Shown here in pieces: positions 25,567 to 34,052 of a stretch of DNA of 64,000 nucleotides. The stretch's first letter is position 1, and each line of letters starts with the position of its first letter. The position numbers and the translations under genes were made by a program. This DNA is from Bog-473 sp963824195 (GTDB lineage: Bacteria > Actinomycetota > Acidimicrobiia > Acidimicrobiales > RAAP-2), in contig CAWGOJ010000041.1 in NCBI GenBank assembly GCA_963824195.1, forward strand, positions 62,001 to 126,000, given 5' to 3'. Under the pieces are notes generated by a model. It did not search any database. It was given only the letters and a program-made list of their open reading frames with translations, and was not told the DNA's origin.

Positions 25567-26081
25567 CAGGCGCGGCCCTCCGGGCCTCGCTCGCGGGCAT
25601 CAGCGCCTTCCGCCGACTCGTCCCCCAGCGGGAGGGCGACGTCGACCGTGCCGGTCACGTGGTCGCCCAGCTCGTTGGCGCCCCGGATGGCCACGGTCAC
25701 CATGCCGGTCTTCTCGTCGTCGCCCAACGCGCCCTTGGCGGCGACCGACCCGGTCAGCGTCATGGTGCAGTCGGGGTAGTTCGGCGCGCCGAGCCGGATG
25801 TTGACCTCCGACAAGCGGCTGCGCGGGCCCGACCAGTCGGTGACATAGCGCCCGACCAGCCCGTTGGTGGTGAGGATGTTCATGAAGATGTCCTTGGAAC
25901 CCCGCTCCTTGGCCAGGACGGCATCATGGTGCACGTCCTGGTAGTCGCGGCTCGCGATCGCCCCCGACACGATCAGCGTGCGCGTGATCGGCAGCACCAG
26001 GGTCGGCAGCTCGTCGCCCACCGAGACGTCGAAGAAGGTCGGTCCCGACAACGGCGACCCGGACGACGACGACGACGTCAC
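25566..26081 (-). CDS. chsH1: MaoC-like enoyl-CoA hydratase subunit ChsH1
   Basis: 171 residues from GTG 26081, which overlaps the upstream fadE28-like stop (GTGA). The core 'IASRDYQDVHHDAVLAKERG' with 'SKDIFMNILTTNGLVGRYVT' and 'GANELGDHVTGTVDVAL' matches mycobacterial ChsH1 (Rv3541c), the small MaoC-like subunit that with ChsH2 hydrates the steroid C22 enoyl-CoA. It is longer than Rv3541c because of a Ser-rich N-terminus ('TSSSSSSGSPLSG') and an acidic C-terminal tail. Its stop overlaps the ltp2 ATG. Confidence 0.9.
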   Translation of the reverse strand: MTSSSSSGSPLSGPTFFDVSVGDELPTLVLPITRTLIVSGAIASRDYQDVHHDAVLAKERGSKDIFMNILTTNGLVGRYVTDWSGPRSRLSEVNIRLGAPNYPDCTMTLTGSVAAKGALGDDEKTGMVTVAIRGANELGDHVTGTVDVALPLGDESAEGADARERGPEGRA

Positions 26082-27223
26082 CGCCCGGCCTCCGCTTCCT
26101 CCAGGGCCTGCTCGGCGATCTCGGCGCCGAGCCGCGCCAGCTGGGCGCTCGGGCCGCCGAGCAGTAATTCGATCTGCTTGCCCCACAGGAAGTAGCGGTG
26201 GATGGGGTAGGTGATGTCCGCGCCCACGCCGCCGTGCAGGTGCTGGGTCGCGTGCACCGTCCGCTGCCCGCGTTCGGCCGCCTGCCACTTGGCCACCCGG
26301 GCGGCATCGGCGGCGTCCCGGCCCGTGTCGAAGCGCCAGGCGGCGTTCTGCCAGGTGACCCGCATGGCCTCGATGTCGATGGCGGCGTCCGCCGCCCGCA
26401 GCATCGCGCCCTGGAACGTGCTGAGTGGTCGCCCGAACTGGTGGCGGCCGTTCAGGTAGGCCGCCGTCTGCGTCAGCGCCGCCTCGCACACGCCGACCTG
26501 CAGCGCGCACAGTGCGATGGTCGCGGCCACCACCAGGAAGTCGAGCGTCGCGCGGCCCATGTCGGGACCGACGAGGATGTCCTGCACACCGACGGTCACG
26601 CCGGCGAGATGCAGGTGCGGGTGGACCTCGCGATTGGTCGTCACCGTTCGCTCGAGCGAGACGCCGGCCGCCTGGGGGTCGACGAGGGCCAGCAGCACGC
26701 CGCCGGCCTTGGTGCGCGCCGGCACGACGATCCGGGCCGCCAGGTGTGCCTGGGGCACCGCCAGTTCGGTGCCTTCCAGCACCCACCCCCCACCCGCCGC
26801 CGTGGCCCGCACGCTCGGGGAGCACGTTGGGCTGGCCGCCGTGCCGGTCAGCGCGGCTGTGAGGATCACGTCGCCGGAGACGACGCCGGGCAGCCAGCGG
26901 GACCGCTGCTCGTCCGAGCCGAAGTGTGCGATCGGCAGGGCGCCGAGCACGAGGGTGGCCCAGAGCGGCACCGGCGCCACCGCGTTGCCCTGGGCCTCGA
27001 GGAGGAGGCACAGCTCCATGAGGCCCTGGCCGGCGCCACCCTCGGATTCGGGCACGGTGAGGCCCAGGAGATCGGCGTCCGCCAATGCCTGCCACAGCGC
27101 GCGGTCGATGCGGTCGTCGCTCTTTTCGATCATCCCGATGCGCTCGGGGTCCACCAGCCCCGAGAACAGACCGGTCGCTGCCTCGGAGACGGCGAGCTGC
27201 TCGTCGCTGAAGCCGAAGTCCAT
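26078..27223 (-). CDS. acyl-CoA dehydrogenase subunit, FadE28/ChsE1-like
   Basis: A 381-residue acyl-CoA dehydrogenase-fold protein with 'MDFGFSDEQLAVSEAATGLF' at the start and 'HLHGGVGADITYPIHRYF' plus 'LLLGGPSAQLARLGAEI' at the end, the pattern of FadE28 (ChsE1). In mycobacteria FadE28 pairs with FadE29 as an alpha2beta2 enzyme that desaturates the C22 side-chain CoA. The FAD-contact region is degenerate compared with FadE29-type partners, as in known heteromeric subunits; I did not assign the catalytic base. The ATG at 27223 overlaps the chsH2 stop (TGATG). Its position between chsH2 and chsH1 differs from the mycobacterial order. Confidence 0.9.
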   Translation of the reverse strand: MDFGFSDEQLAVSEAATGLFSGLVDPERIGMIEKSDDRIDRALWQALADADLLGLTVPESEGGAGQGLMELCLLLEAQGNAVAPVPLWATLVLGALPIAHFGSDEQRSRWLPGVVSGDVILTAALTGTAASPTCSPSVRATAAGGGWVLEGTELAVPQAHLAARIVVPARTKAGGVLLALVDPQAAGVSLERTVTTNREVHPHLHLAGVTVGVQDILVGPDMGRATLDFLVVAATIALCALQVGVCEAALTQTAAYLNGRHQFGRPLSTFQGAMLRAADAAIDIEAMRVTWQNAAWRFDTGRDAADAARVAKWQAAERGQRTVHATQHLHGGVGADITYPIHRYFLWGKQIELLLGGPSAQLARLGAEIAEQALEEAEAGR

Positions 27224-28227
27224 CAGGAGCCCTCCCCCGACGCCGAAGTGGATCCCGCCGGCACGAAGACGGGCAGCGACAGGTCCTCGCCGTGGTCGAC
27301 GAACTCGGCCCGCAGTTCCATCCCGATGACGAACTCGTCGGGCTCCGCGCCGCCGAGGTTCGCCACGACCCGCGTCCCCTCCTCGAGCTCGACCAGGCCG
27401 ATCGGCAACGGGTACTCGAATGCGGCCACCTGGGGGTAGTGCACGACGACGTAGGAGTACAAGGTGCCCCGGCCGCTCGCCTCGACGGTGTCCCACTCGA
27501 GCGAGCCGCAATTGGCGCACGCCGGCAGCGGCGGGTGGCGCAACGTGCCGCATGACGTGCAGCGCTGGATCAGCAGCTCGTGGGCGCGGGCGCCTTCGAA
27601 CCAGAACGCGTTGTCGTGCGTGATGGCGGGCCGTGGGCGGGGCGGTCGTGCCAGCGGCCGGTCGGGCGGGAGGTACTTGAGGATCCGGAAGCGCTGCGTC
27701 GCCACCGGCTCGCCGGCGTCGAAGAGCGCCTGCACCTGCTCGGGCGACACCGGCACACCAGCCGGGACGTCGGCGTCGGGGACCGCGACATAGTCCATCC
27801 GGTTCGTGATGAAGCGGCCGGTACCCAGTGCGGTCCGCTTCGGATCAGAGATCGACTCGATCACCGAGCGCACCACCAGCCGGTCCCCCACGACGAGCGG
27901 GCGGCCGTAGTGCTGCTCGCAGTTGGTGGCCACCACCGACGTCAGCCCCTCGTCGTCGAGCAGGCCCATCATGACGTCGTTCGGTCCGCTCCCTTGCGCC
28001 GTCCCGGCCGCCCGGGCCTCCTCGAGTGTCATGGAGGCTCGCAGGCCGCGCATGATCCAGGCCTGCAGCATGGTGGGCGGCGCGATCAGGCGGTCGTAGC
28101 CAGCCTCCCGGGCCGCCACGTCGGACACGTAGACGGGGTTCTGGTCGCCCATCGCCTCGACCCAGTGCCGGATCATGGGCTCGTTCACCGCATGGGGCGA
28201 CAGGGGCGACAGGTTCGGGAGGCCCAA
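27223..28227 (-). CDS. chsH2: MaoC-like hydratase / DUF35 OB-fold protein ChsH2
   Basis: 334 residues from a TTG at 28227. The N-terminal half is a MaoC-like hot-dog domain ('VNEPMIRHWVEAMGDQNPVY', 'LIAPPTMLQAWIM', 'YGRPLVVGDRLVVRSVIES'). The C-terminal third is DUF35: zinc ribbon 'CTSCGTLRHPPLPACANCGS' then the OB-fold 'GTLYSYVVVHYPQV'. ChsH2 hydrates the steroid enoyl-CoA with ChsH1, and its DUF35 domain docks with Ltp2. Coding-like sequence ('RFEELAAYPDHSAELAALVG') continues in frame upstream with no ATG, GTG or TTG until a stop at 28381-28383, while the expected GTGA-overlap start (GTG 28367, ATG 28358) lies in another frame. A frame error or very unusual start is likely. Confidence 0.85.
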   Translation of the reverse strand: MGLPNLSPLSPHAVNEPMIRHWVEAMGDQNPVYVSDVAAREAGYDRLIAPPTMLQAWIMRGLRASMTLEEARAAGTAQGSGPNDVMMGLLDDEGLTSVVATNCEQHYGRPLVVGDRLVVRSVIESISDPKRTALGTGRFITNRMDYVAVPDADVPAGVPVSPEQVQALFDAGEPVATQRFRILKYLPPDRPLARPPRPRPAITHDNAFWFEGARAHELLIQRCTSCGTLRHPPLPACANCGSLEWDTVEASGRGTLYSYVVVHYPQVAAFEYPLPIGLVELEEGTRVVANLGGAEPDEFVIGMELRAEFVDHGEDLSLPVFVPAGSTSASGEGS

Positions 28228-28363
28228 GTCCTGGCCGACCAGCGCCGCCAGCTCGGCGCTGTGGTCCGGGTAGGCCGCCAGCTCCTCGAACCGCCCGCTC
28301 CCGCCCGCATCGGCCGACCCGACCGCCCCGATCCTCCCGACCGCCCCGACTCCGCCATCGCGC

Positions 28364-29542
28364 TCACCGCGCCCCCCGCGTCATCCCGAGCCCCGCCGAG
28401 GCCACGATCTCGCGCTGGACCTCGTTGACTCCACCCCCGAACGTGTTGACCTGGGCCTGGCGGCCCGTCGCCTCCAGACGGCCCCGGAGCACCGCCCCGG
28501 GCGAGTCCGGCGTGAGGTACCCCGCCGCGCCCACCACGCCGGAGAGCAGCCGCGTCACCTCGATGATCCGCTCGGTCCCGAAGACCTTGATCGACGAGGA
28601 CTCCGCACCGGTGAGCTCGCCGTCGGCCACGTGCACGGCCATGCGCCAATTGAGGAGCCACATCGCCTGCAGCTCGGCGTGGCACTTGGCGAGATCCATC
28701 TGCACCCAGCCCTGGTCGATCAGCGTCCGGCCGTCGTCGGTCTGCCGCCTCGCCGCCCAGGCCACGATGTCCTCGTAGAGGGAGATGGCCAGCCCGCTCC
28801 AGGCGGCCAGCCCCACCCGCTCGTGGTTGAGCTGGGTGGTGATCATGCGCCAGCCCTCGTTCTCGTCACCCACGCGGTTGGACACCGGGACCCGCACGTT
28901 GTCGTAGAAGGTCTGTGTCGTCGTGAGCCCGCCGACCGTGTTGATGATCGACCACTCGAAGCCCGGCGACGTCGTCGGCACGCACAGGATCGAGATGCCC
29001 TTGTGCTTGGGCAGGTCGGGGTCGGTCCGCACGGCCAGCCAGACGTAGTCGGCCTGGTCGGCGCCGCTGGTGAAGATCTTCGCCCCGTTCACGACGTACT
29101 CCTCGCCGTCACGCACGGCTCGCGTGCGCAGCGAGGCCAGGTCGGTGCCCGCCTCGGGCTCGGTGTAGCCGATGGCGAAGTTGAGCTCTCCCGAGAGGAT
29201 CTTGGGCAAGAAGAAGGATTTCTGCTCGTCGGTGCCGTACCGCATGATGGTCGGACCGACCGTGTTGATGGTGACGAAGGGGAACGGGGCGCCGGCGCGC
29301 CGGGTTTCGTCGAAGAAGATGAACTGGTCCGTCGCCGGCCGGCCCTGGCCGCCGAACTCAGCCGGCCACCCGATGCCGAGCCAGCCGTCCTTGCCGATCC
29401 GGCGCACCACCTGGCTCCAAGCCTCACCGCCCTCGCCGCCTTCGGCGAGCCCGACCCGCACCTCGTCGGTCAGCAGGTCGGCGTAGTAGCGCTTCAGCTC
29501 GGCGCGCAGCTGCTGTTGTTCGGGGCTCTCTTCAAGGAACAT
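28364..29542 (-). CDS. acyl-CoA dehydrogenase subunit, FadE29/ChsE2-like
   Basis: 392 residues from ATG 29542 ('MFLEESPEQQQL', aligned with the start of FadE29); a GTG at 29563 is an alternative. 'AIGYTEPEAGTDLASLRTRA', 'YVVNGAKIFTSGADQADYVW', 'MITTQLNHERVGL', 'SSIKVFGTERIIEVTRLL' and 'NTFGGGVNEVQREIVASAGL' match mycobacterial FadE29 (ChsE2), partner of FadE28. First gene of the igr-like operon; a KstR-type site lies 64 bases upstream. It is followed by chsH2, whose N-terminal frame is disturbed. Confidence 0.92.
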   Translation of the reverse strand: MFLEESPEQQQLRAELKRYYADLLTDEVRVGLAEGGEGGEAWSQVVRRIGKDGWLGIGWPAEFGGQGRPATDQFIFFDETRRAGAPFPFVTINTVGPTIMRYGTDEQKSFFLPKILSGELNFAIGYTEPEAGTDLASLRTRAVRDGEEYVVNGAKIFTSGADQADYVWLAVRTDPDLPKHKGISILCVPTTSPGFEWSIINTVGGLTTTQTFYDNVRVPVSNRVGDENEGWRMITTQLNHERVGLAAWSGLAISLYEDIVAWAARRQTDDGRTLIDQGWVQMDLAKCHAELQAMWLLNWRMAVHVADGELTGAESSSIKVFGTERIIEVTRLLSGVVGAAGYLTPDSPGAVLRGRLEATGRQAQVNTFGGGVNEVQREIVASAGLGMTRGAR

Positions 29543-29605
29543 CGGGGGCAGCCTCGCGTGCACTCGGCGGTCCCTGCCAGGTCAAGGCCGCGCTCGGTAC
29601 AAAAC

Positions 29606-29619
29606 TGTAACACGTTCTC
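29606..29619. promoter_or_regulatory. KstR-type operator candidate upstream of the igr-like operon
   Basis: TGTAACACGTTCTC matches TnnAACnnGTTnnA except for the final A. It sits 64 bases upstream of the fadE29-like ATG, in the only non-coding gap (29543-29740) that could hold the operon promoter. Confidence 0.65.
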
Positions 29620-29740
29620 GTTTCGCCAGTCCGCCTCGTCGAGGACTGGTGACCCCGCTCTTCCCGGGCAGGCCCACCGTCGTCGAGCCAGTCGCCGGAG
29701 CGCTCGTAGAGCCCCAGGTCGTCATCCATTGACGGAACGA

Positions 29741-30496
29741 CTATGTCCCCGTCCGCACGTCCGTCACGTCGTCCTGGGTGATCGGCGGCAGCTCGGCGAT
29801 GCCGTTCAGGAGTTGGCGCTCCCAGACCTTGCTGAGCTTGTCCAGCAGAGGTGAGTGGCTCTCGATGCGGAACTCGCTGATCGTCCGGGTGTCGTTGAGG
29901 TAGATCCCGACGTCATAGGGCGGCCCGACGGAGAGGTTCGCGCTGGCCGTGCTCATCATGGAGCCCAAGGCGATCTTGGCGGCGGTGACGAGGTCGACAT
30001 CGGCCTGGACCGCGAGCTCCAGCATGAACTTGCCGTACTTGCTCTCCCCGATCTGGAGGAATGGGCGCTCGTCGGAGGCGCGGATGTAGTTGCCCTCCGG
30101 GTAGACGAGGAGGATGTCGGCCGGCTCCGAGCCGACATGGCCTCCGAGGATGAACGTGGCTGTGCCGTCGGCCCCGACCTCCTTGAGCGCCTCCCGATGT
30201 GCGCCCGCGACCTCGTGGCTCAAGCGACCCAGGTACAGCGCCGCCTCGAAGAGATGGCCCACGGTCGCCAGGCTCTCGGTTGCATCGTCGGCGGCGAGGT
30301 CACGCCTGATGCGGTCCAGGACCTCCTGGGTCGTCGCCAGGCTCCCGGCCGACTCGATCACGAAGAGGCGATCGGGGGTGGGCGCGAGGACGTGCATCTT
30401 GCGGTACGTCCCGACGTTGTCGACGCCGGCGTTGGTGCGGGTGTCGGCCAGGAAGACCAATCCCTCGTGGAGGCGCAGCGCCAGGCAGTAGGTCAA
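29741..30496 (-). CDS. proteasome-type protease Anbu (ancestral beta subunit)
   Basis: 251 residues from TTG 30496. Read this way the protein begins Met-Thr-Tyr-Cys ('MTYCLALRLHEGLVFLADTR'), putting the catalytic Thr right after the initiator Met as in known Anbu proteins. Further matches are 'TNAGVDNVGTYRKMHV', 'ESAGSLATTQEVLDRIRRDL', 'ATFILGGHVGSEPADILLVY', 'LQIGESKYGKFML' and 'NLSVGPPYDVGIYLNDT'. A GTG at 30616 would add 40 unmatched residues and hide the Thr. AGGA lies about 8 bases before the TTG. Anbu usually sits with alpha-E, ATP-grasp and transglutaminase genes; none is here. Divergent from the P450. Role unknown. Confidence 0.88.
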   Translation of the reverse strand: MTYCLALRLHEGLVFLADTRTNAGVDNVGTYRKMHVLAPTPDRLFVIESAGSLATTQEVLDRIRRDLAADDATESLATVGHLFEAALYLGRLSHEVAGAHREALKEVGADGTATFILGGHVGSEPADILLVYPEGNYIRASDERPFLQIGESKYGKFMLELAVQADVDLVTAAKIALGSMMSTASANLSVGPPYDVGIYLNDTRTISEFRIESHSPLLDKLSKVWERQLLNGIAELPPITQDDVTDVRTGT

Positions 30497-30673
30497 CGGC
30501 TCGTCCTCGTCTCGCTCGGCCCGGATCGGGTGCACTCGACTGCGCTCCGGGAACCTACCGCCCTCCGCGCTCTCCCCGTGCCGCAGCGCCCGGTCGCCGG
30601 CAGGTGCGGGCGCCACCCGCCAGCGCCCTGCTCCGGCTCAGGTCCGCCGGTGCGTGTCTGTGCCTATGATCAC

Positions 30674-30687
30674 TGACACACGTTCTA
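30674..30687. promoter_or_regulatory. KstR-type operator candidate upstream of the P450 gene
   Basis: TGACACACGTTCTA matches TnnAACnnGTTnnA except for one base (CAC for AAC). It lies 70 bases before the P450 ATG at 30758, in the divergent region shared with the Anbu gene. Confidence 0.6.
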
Positions 30688-30757
30688 GAAATTGCCTCAA
30701 AAGAGCAGGCAATCCGGCGCCGGGAGGCGACCGCCGGGTGGCCCGAAAGGGGGGCCC

Positions 30758-32011
30758 ATGGGTCTCGAGGAGATCGATCTCATTGACGGGCGCAACTTCG
30801 TGGCGGGGGTGCCCCACCACTGGTTCGCCGAGCTCCGGCGGGAGGCACCTGCCTACTGGCACCCCGAGGCGGCGGCACCCCGGGGCGGTTTCTGGGCCAT
30901 CACCCGCTACGACGACTGCGTGCAGGTCAACCGGGACTGGGAGCACTACTCCTCGGCCCGCCGTGGCTCTCTCTTCCACGAGATGGACGACGACCAGCTC
31001 GCCCAGCAGCAGCTGATGATGGTCAACATGGACCCGACCATGCACACGCGCTACCGCCGCCTGGTCAACAAGGGCTTCACCCCCAAGATGGTCCGCGACC
31101 TGGAGCAGCAGATCGTCGGGTACGCCGACGGCATCATCGACTCGGTGTGCGAGCGCGGCACGGCGGAATTCGTCGAGGAGATCTCCGCCGAGCTCCCCCT
31201 GCTCGTCATCGCCGAGCTGCTCGGCGTGCCCCAAGAGGACCGCCGGATGGTCTTCGACTGGTCCAACCGCATGATCGGCTCCGAGGACCCCGAATACCAG
31301 ATCCCCGACACCGATCCGGGCGAGGCCGCCATGCAGGTGTACAGCTATGCAGAGGAACTGGCCTCCAACCGGCGCCTCCAGCCCCGGCAGGACCTCATCT
31401 CGGTCCTGCTCGACGCCGAGGTGGAGGGCGAGAAGCTGAACGAGCTCGAGCTCGACCTCTTCTTCCTCCTCCTCATCGTGGCGGGCAACGAGACCACCCG
31501 GAACCTGATGTCGGGCGCCATGGCCGCCTTCTTCGACCATCCCGACCAGTGGGAGCTCCTCCGCCGGGACCGCTCCCTGCTCCCGGCCGCGGTGGAGGAG
31601 ATGCTGCGCTACGTGACACCGGTCATGCACTTCCGCCGGACGGCCACGGCCGACCTCGAGCTGCACGGCCAGCAGATCAAGGAGGGCGACAAGATCGTCT
31701 TCTGGCACACGTCGGCCAACCGCGACGAGGCGGCCTTCGAGAACCCCGACACCTTCGACGTCACCCGCTCCCCCAACAACCACATCGCCTTCGGCGGCGG
31801 CGGCCCGCACTTCTGCCTCGGGGCGAACCTGGCCCGCATGGAGATCATGGTGATGTTCGACCGGCTGCTCGACCGCATACCCGACATCCGGCTCGACGGC
31901 GAGATCCAGCGCCTGCAGTCAAACTTCATCAACGGGACCAAGCACATCCCGGTCGCGTTCGCACCGTCCGTCCCCGTCGGGGGCGCGCCGCTCCCCGCCC
32001 GGGCCCGCTGA
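30758..32011 (+). CDS. cytochrome P450, CYP125/CYP124-like
   Basis: A 417-residue soluble bacterial P450. The I-helix 'VAGNETTRNLMSGAM' (about residue 242), the ExxR helix 'AAVEEMLRYVTPV' (about 280) and the heme-ligand loop 'FGGGGPHFCLGANLAR' (Cys near 353) are intact. The N-terminal 'RGGFWAITRYDDCVQVNRD' and 'NRMIGSEDPEY', plus the C-terminal 'NGTKHIPVAF', follow mycobacterial CYP125/CYP124 enzymes, which hydroxylate the terminal methyl of the sterol side chain to start its oxidation. Specificity is inferred. ATG 30758 has a strong AAAGGGGGG site. The downstream LLM gene begins 10 bases after the stop. Confidence 0.9.
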   Translation: MGLEEIDLIDGRNFVAGVPHHWFAELRREAPAYWHPEAAAPRGGFWAITRYDDCVQVNRDWEHYSSARRGSLFHEMDDDQLAQQQLMMVNMDPTMHTRYRRLVNKGFTPKMVRDLEQQIVGYADGIIDSVCERGTAEFVEEISAELPLLVIAELLGVPQEDRRMVFDWSNRMIGSEDPEYQIPDTDPGEAAMQVYSYAEELASNRRLQPRQDLISVLLDAEVEGEKLNELELDLFFLLLIVAGNETTRNLMSGAMAAFFDHPDQWELLRRDRSLLPAAVEEMLRYVTPVMHFRRTATADLELHGQQIKEGDKIVFWHTSANRDEAAFENPDTFDVTRSPNNHIAFGGGGPHFCLGANLARMEIMVMFDRLLDRIPDIRLDGEIQRLQSNFINGTKHIPVAFAPSVPVGGAPLPARAR

Positions 32012-32021
32012 GGCCACGGCC

Positions 32022-32927
32022 GTGACCGAGGACGCAGTGCGCTTCCACCAAGCCGTCTCCTTCCTTCCGACGCGCCAGATCGTCCCCCTCGCCAGGGCGT
32101 GCGACGAGCTGGGCTACGGCGGCATGTACGTCTCCGACCACCTGTTCAACCCGCGCCATCTGGAGTCGCGCTACACCTACTCGGCGCGCGAGGACGGCGC
32201 GCCGAGCTGGGGCGCCGAGACACCGTGGCCGGACCCGATGTGCGTGATTTCGGCGCTGGCCGGCGCGACCGAGAACCTGCTCTTCACGACCGGCGTCTAC
32301 ATCGCGCCGGTGCGCGACCTGATGACGGTGGCCAAGTCGGTGGGGACCACGGCCGTCCTGTCGGACAACCGCCTGCGACTCGGCGTCGGAGTGGGCTGGT
32401 GCAAGGAGGAGTTCGACCAGACCGGCCAGGACTTCTCCAGCCGGGGCAAGCGCCTCGACGAGATGATCACCGCCCTGCGCGCACTCTGGAGCGGCGGCTG
32501 GGTCGAATTCCACGGGGACTACTACGACGTCCCGGAGTGCCAGATGGAACCTGCCCCCACCGAGCCGGTGCCCATCATCGGTGGCGGCCACTCTCCCGTT
32601 GCCCTCCGTCGTACCGCGGCGCTGTGCGACGGCTGGATCGCCGCCGGCGCCTACAGCGAGGCGGAGGCGTGGGCGCACCTGGACGACCTGCACGACGCCC
32701 TCAAGAAGGCCGGCCGTGACGAGGAGGGGTTCACGATCTACCTCTCGATCAACGAGCGGCCCGACGTCGACCTGTACCGCCGCTTCGCCGAGGCCGGCGT
32801 GACCGACTTCGTGTGCGCACCGTGGATGGGCGTCCCCGTCGCGCCGGGGACGCCCGACGACGAGGCGCTGGCAGCCCGCCTCGGCGCCGTGCGGTGGTTC
32901 GCCGACGAGATCGTCGCCAAGGTCTGA
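32022..32927 (+). CDS. F420-dependent LLM-class oxidoreductase
   Basis: A 301-residue TIM-barrel LLM protein starting at GTG 32022, in the TIGR03619-like F420 group: 'YVSDHLFNPRHLESRYTYS', 'NRLRLGVGVGWCKEEFDQTG', 'RGKRLDEMITALRALW' and 'PVPIIGGGHSPVALRRTA'. The reaction is unknown. It is probably cotranscribed with the P450 and followed 45 bases later by a second LLM gene, so a redox step on a steroid CoA or ketone is a reasonable guess. Confidence 0.87.
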   Translation: MTEDAVRFHQAVSFLPTRQIVPLARACDELGYGGMYVSDHLFNPRHLESRYTYSAREDGAPSWGAETPWPDPMCVISALAGATENLLFTTGVYIAPVRDLMTVAKSVGTTAVLSDNRLRLGVGVGWCKEEFDQTGQDFSSRGKRLDEMITALRALWSGGWVEFHGDYYDVPECQMEPAPTEPVPIIGGGHSPVALRRTAALCDGWIAAGAYSEAEAWAHLDDLHDALKKAGRDEEGFTIYLSINERPDVDLYRRFAEAGVTDFVCAPWMGVPVAPGTPDDEALAARLGAVRWFADEIVAKV

Positions 32928-32972
32928 CGCCGCCACGCCGGTGAACGCCGACACACGCGAGAGGAGCCGCAC

Positions 32973-34010
32973 GTGAAGACGATGAAGATCGGCCTGCAAC
33001 TGGGCTACTGGGGCTCGGGGCCGCCCCCCAACGCGGTGGAGCTCGTGATGGAGGCCGACCGCCTCGGCTATGACTCCGTCTGGACGGCGGAGTCCTACGG
33101 CTCCGACGCCCTGACCCCGCTGGCCTGGTGGGGATCGCGCACCGAGCGGGTCCGCCTCGGCACCTCGCTGTGCCAGCTGTCCGCGCGCACCCCGACCGCC
33201 ATGGCGATGGCCGCGCTGACCATGGACCACCTCTCGGGTGGGCGCTTCGTCCTCGGTCTCGGGGTCTCGGGCCCGCAGGTAGTCGAGGGCTGGTACGGCC
33301 AGCCCTTCCCCGCCCCGCTCGCCCGCACCCGCGAGTACGTCGACATCGTGCGCCAGGTCCTCGCCCGCGAGAAGCCCGTGACCAGCGACGGCCCGCACTA
33401 CCCGCTCCCGTATCCGGGTGGCACGGGGCTGGGCAAGCCCCTCAAGCCGATCGTCCACCCGCTGCGGGCCGAGATCCCGATCATTCTCGGCGCCGAGGGC
33501 CCCAGGAACGTCGCCCTGGCGGCCGAGATCGCCGACGGCTGGTTTCCCATCTTCTTCTCCCCCCGGGCGATGTCGTCGTTCGAGGCGTCACTCGACGAGG
33601 GTTTCGCCCGCCCCACGGCGCGCCGCAGCGCGGAGGATTTCGAGGTGCTCGCCTTCGCGCCCACCGTCATCAACGACGACACCGAGGCGGCGGCGGACGG
33701 GTTCCGGCCCTACCTCGCCCTCTACATCGGAGGAATGGGGGCCAAGGAGATGAACTTCCACTTCGACGTCTTTGCCCGCATGGGCTACGAGGAGGCGGCC
33801 CACAAGATCCAGGACGCCTACCTCGACGGACGCAAGGACGACGCCGCGGCGGCCGTCCCCACCGCCATGGTGGAGGACATCGCACTGGTGGGCCCGGTGG
33901 CGAAGATCCGCGACGACCTCGAGGCCTGGCGCGAGTCGCGTGCCACGACCATGCTCGTCAACGGCGACGTCGCCACCCTGCGCACCCTGGCCGAGCTGGT
34001 GCTCGGCTAA
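32973..34010 (+). CDS. F420-dependent LLM-class oxidoreductase, Rv3520c-like
   Basis: A 345-residue LLM protein very similar to mycobacterial Rv3520c, itself located in the cholesterol gene region: 'KIGLQLGYWGSGPPPNAVEL', 'YGSDALTPLAWWGSRTERVR', 'LTMDHLSGGRFVLGLGVSGP', 'VVEGWYGQPFPAPLARTREY' and 'LKPIVHPLRAEIPIILGAEG'. The substrate is not known in either organism. GTG 32973 is chosen because GAGAGGAG lies 6 bases upstream; ATG 32982 would match the mycobacterial start but is 15 bases away from that site. Last gene of the P450-LLM-LLM unit. Confidence 0.9.
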   Translation: MKTMKIGLQLGYWGSGPPPNAVELVMEADRLGYDSVWTAESYGSDALTPLAWWGSRTERVRLGTSLCQLSARTPTAMAMAALTMDHLSGGRFVLGLGVSGPQVVEGWYGQPFPAPLARTREYVDIVRQVLAREKPVTSDGPHYPLPYPGGTGLGKPLKPIVHPLRAEIPIILGAEGPRNVALAAEIADGWFPIFFSPRAMSSFEASLDEGFARPTARRSAEDFEVLAFAPTVINDDTEAAADGFRPYLALYIGGMGAKEMNFHFDVFARMGYEEAAHKIQDAYLDGRKDDAAAAVPTAMVEDIALVGPVAKIRDDLEAWRESRATTMLVNGDVATLRTLAELVLG

Positions 34011-34052
34011 GCGGAGCAGCCCGGCCTCACCCGCACGGCACGGCCCCGACGA

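Noticed and set aside
29532..29729. Small gene between the igr-like operon and Anbu
   Set aside because: No ribosome site or recognisable protein; the stretch contains the promoter gap with the KstR-type site.
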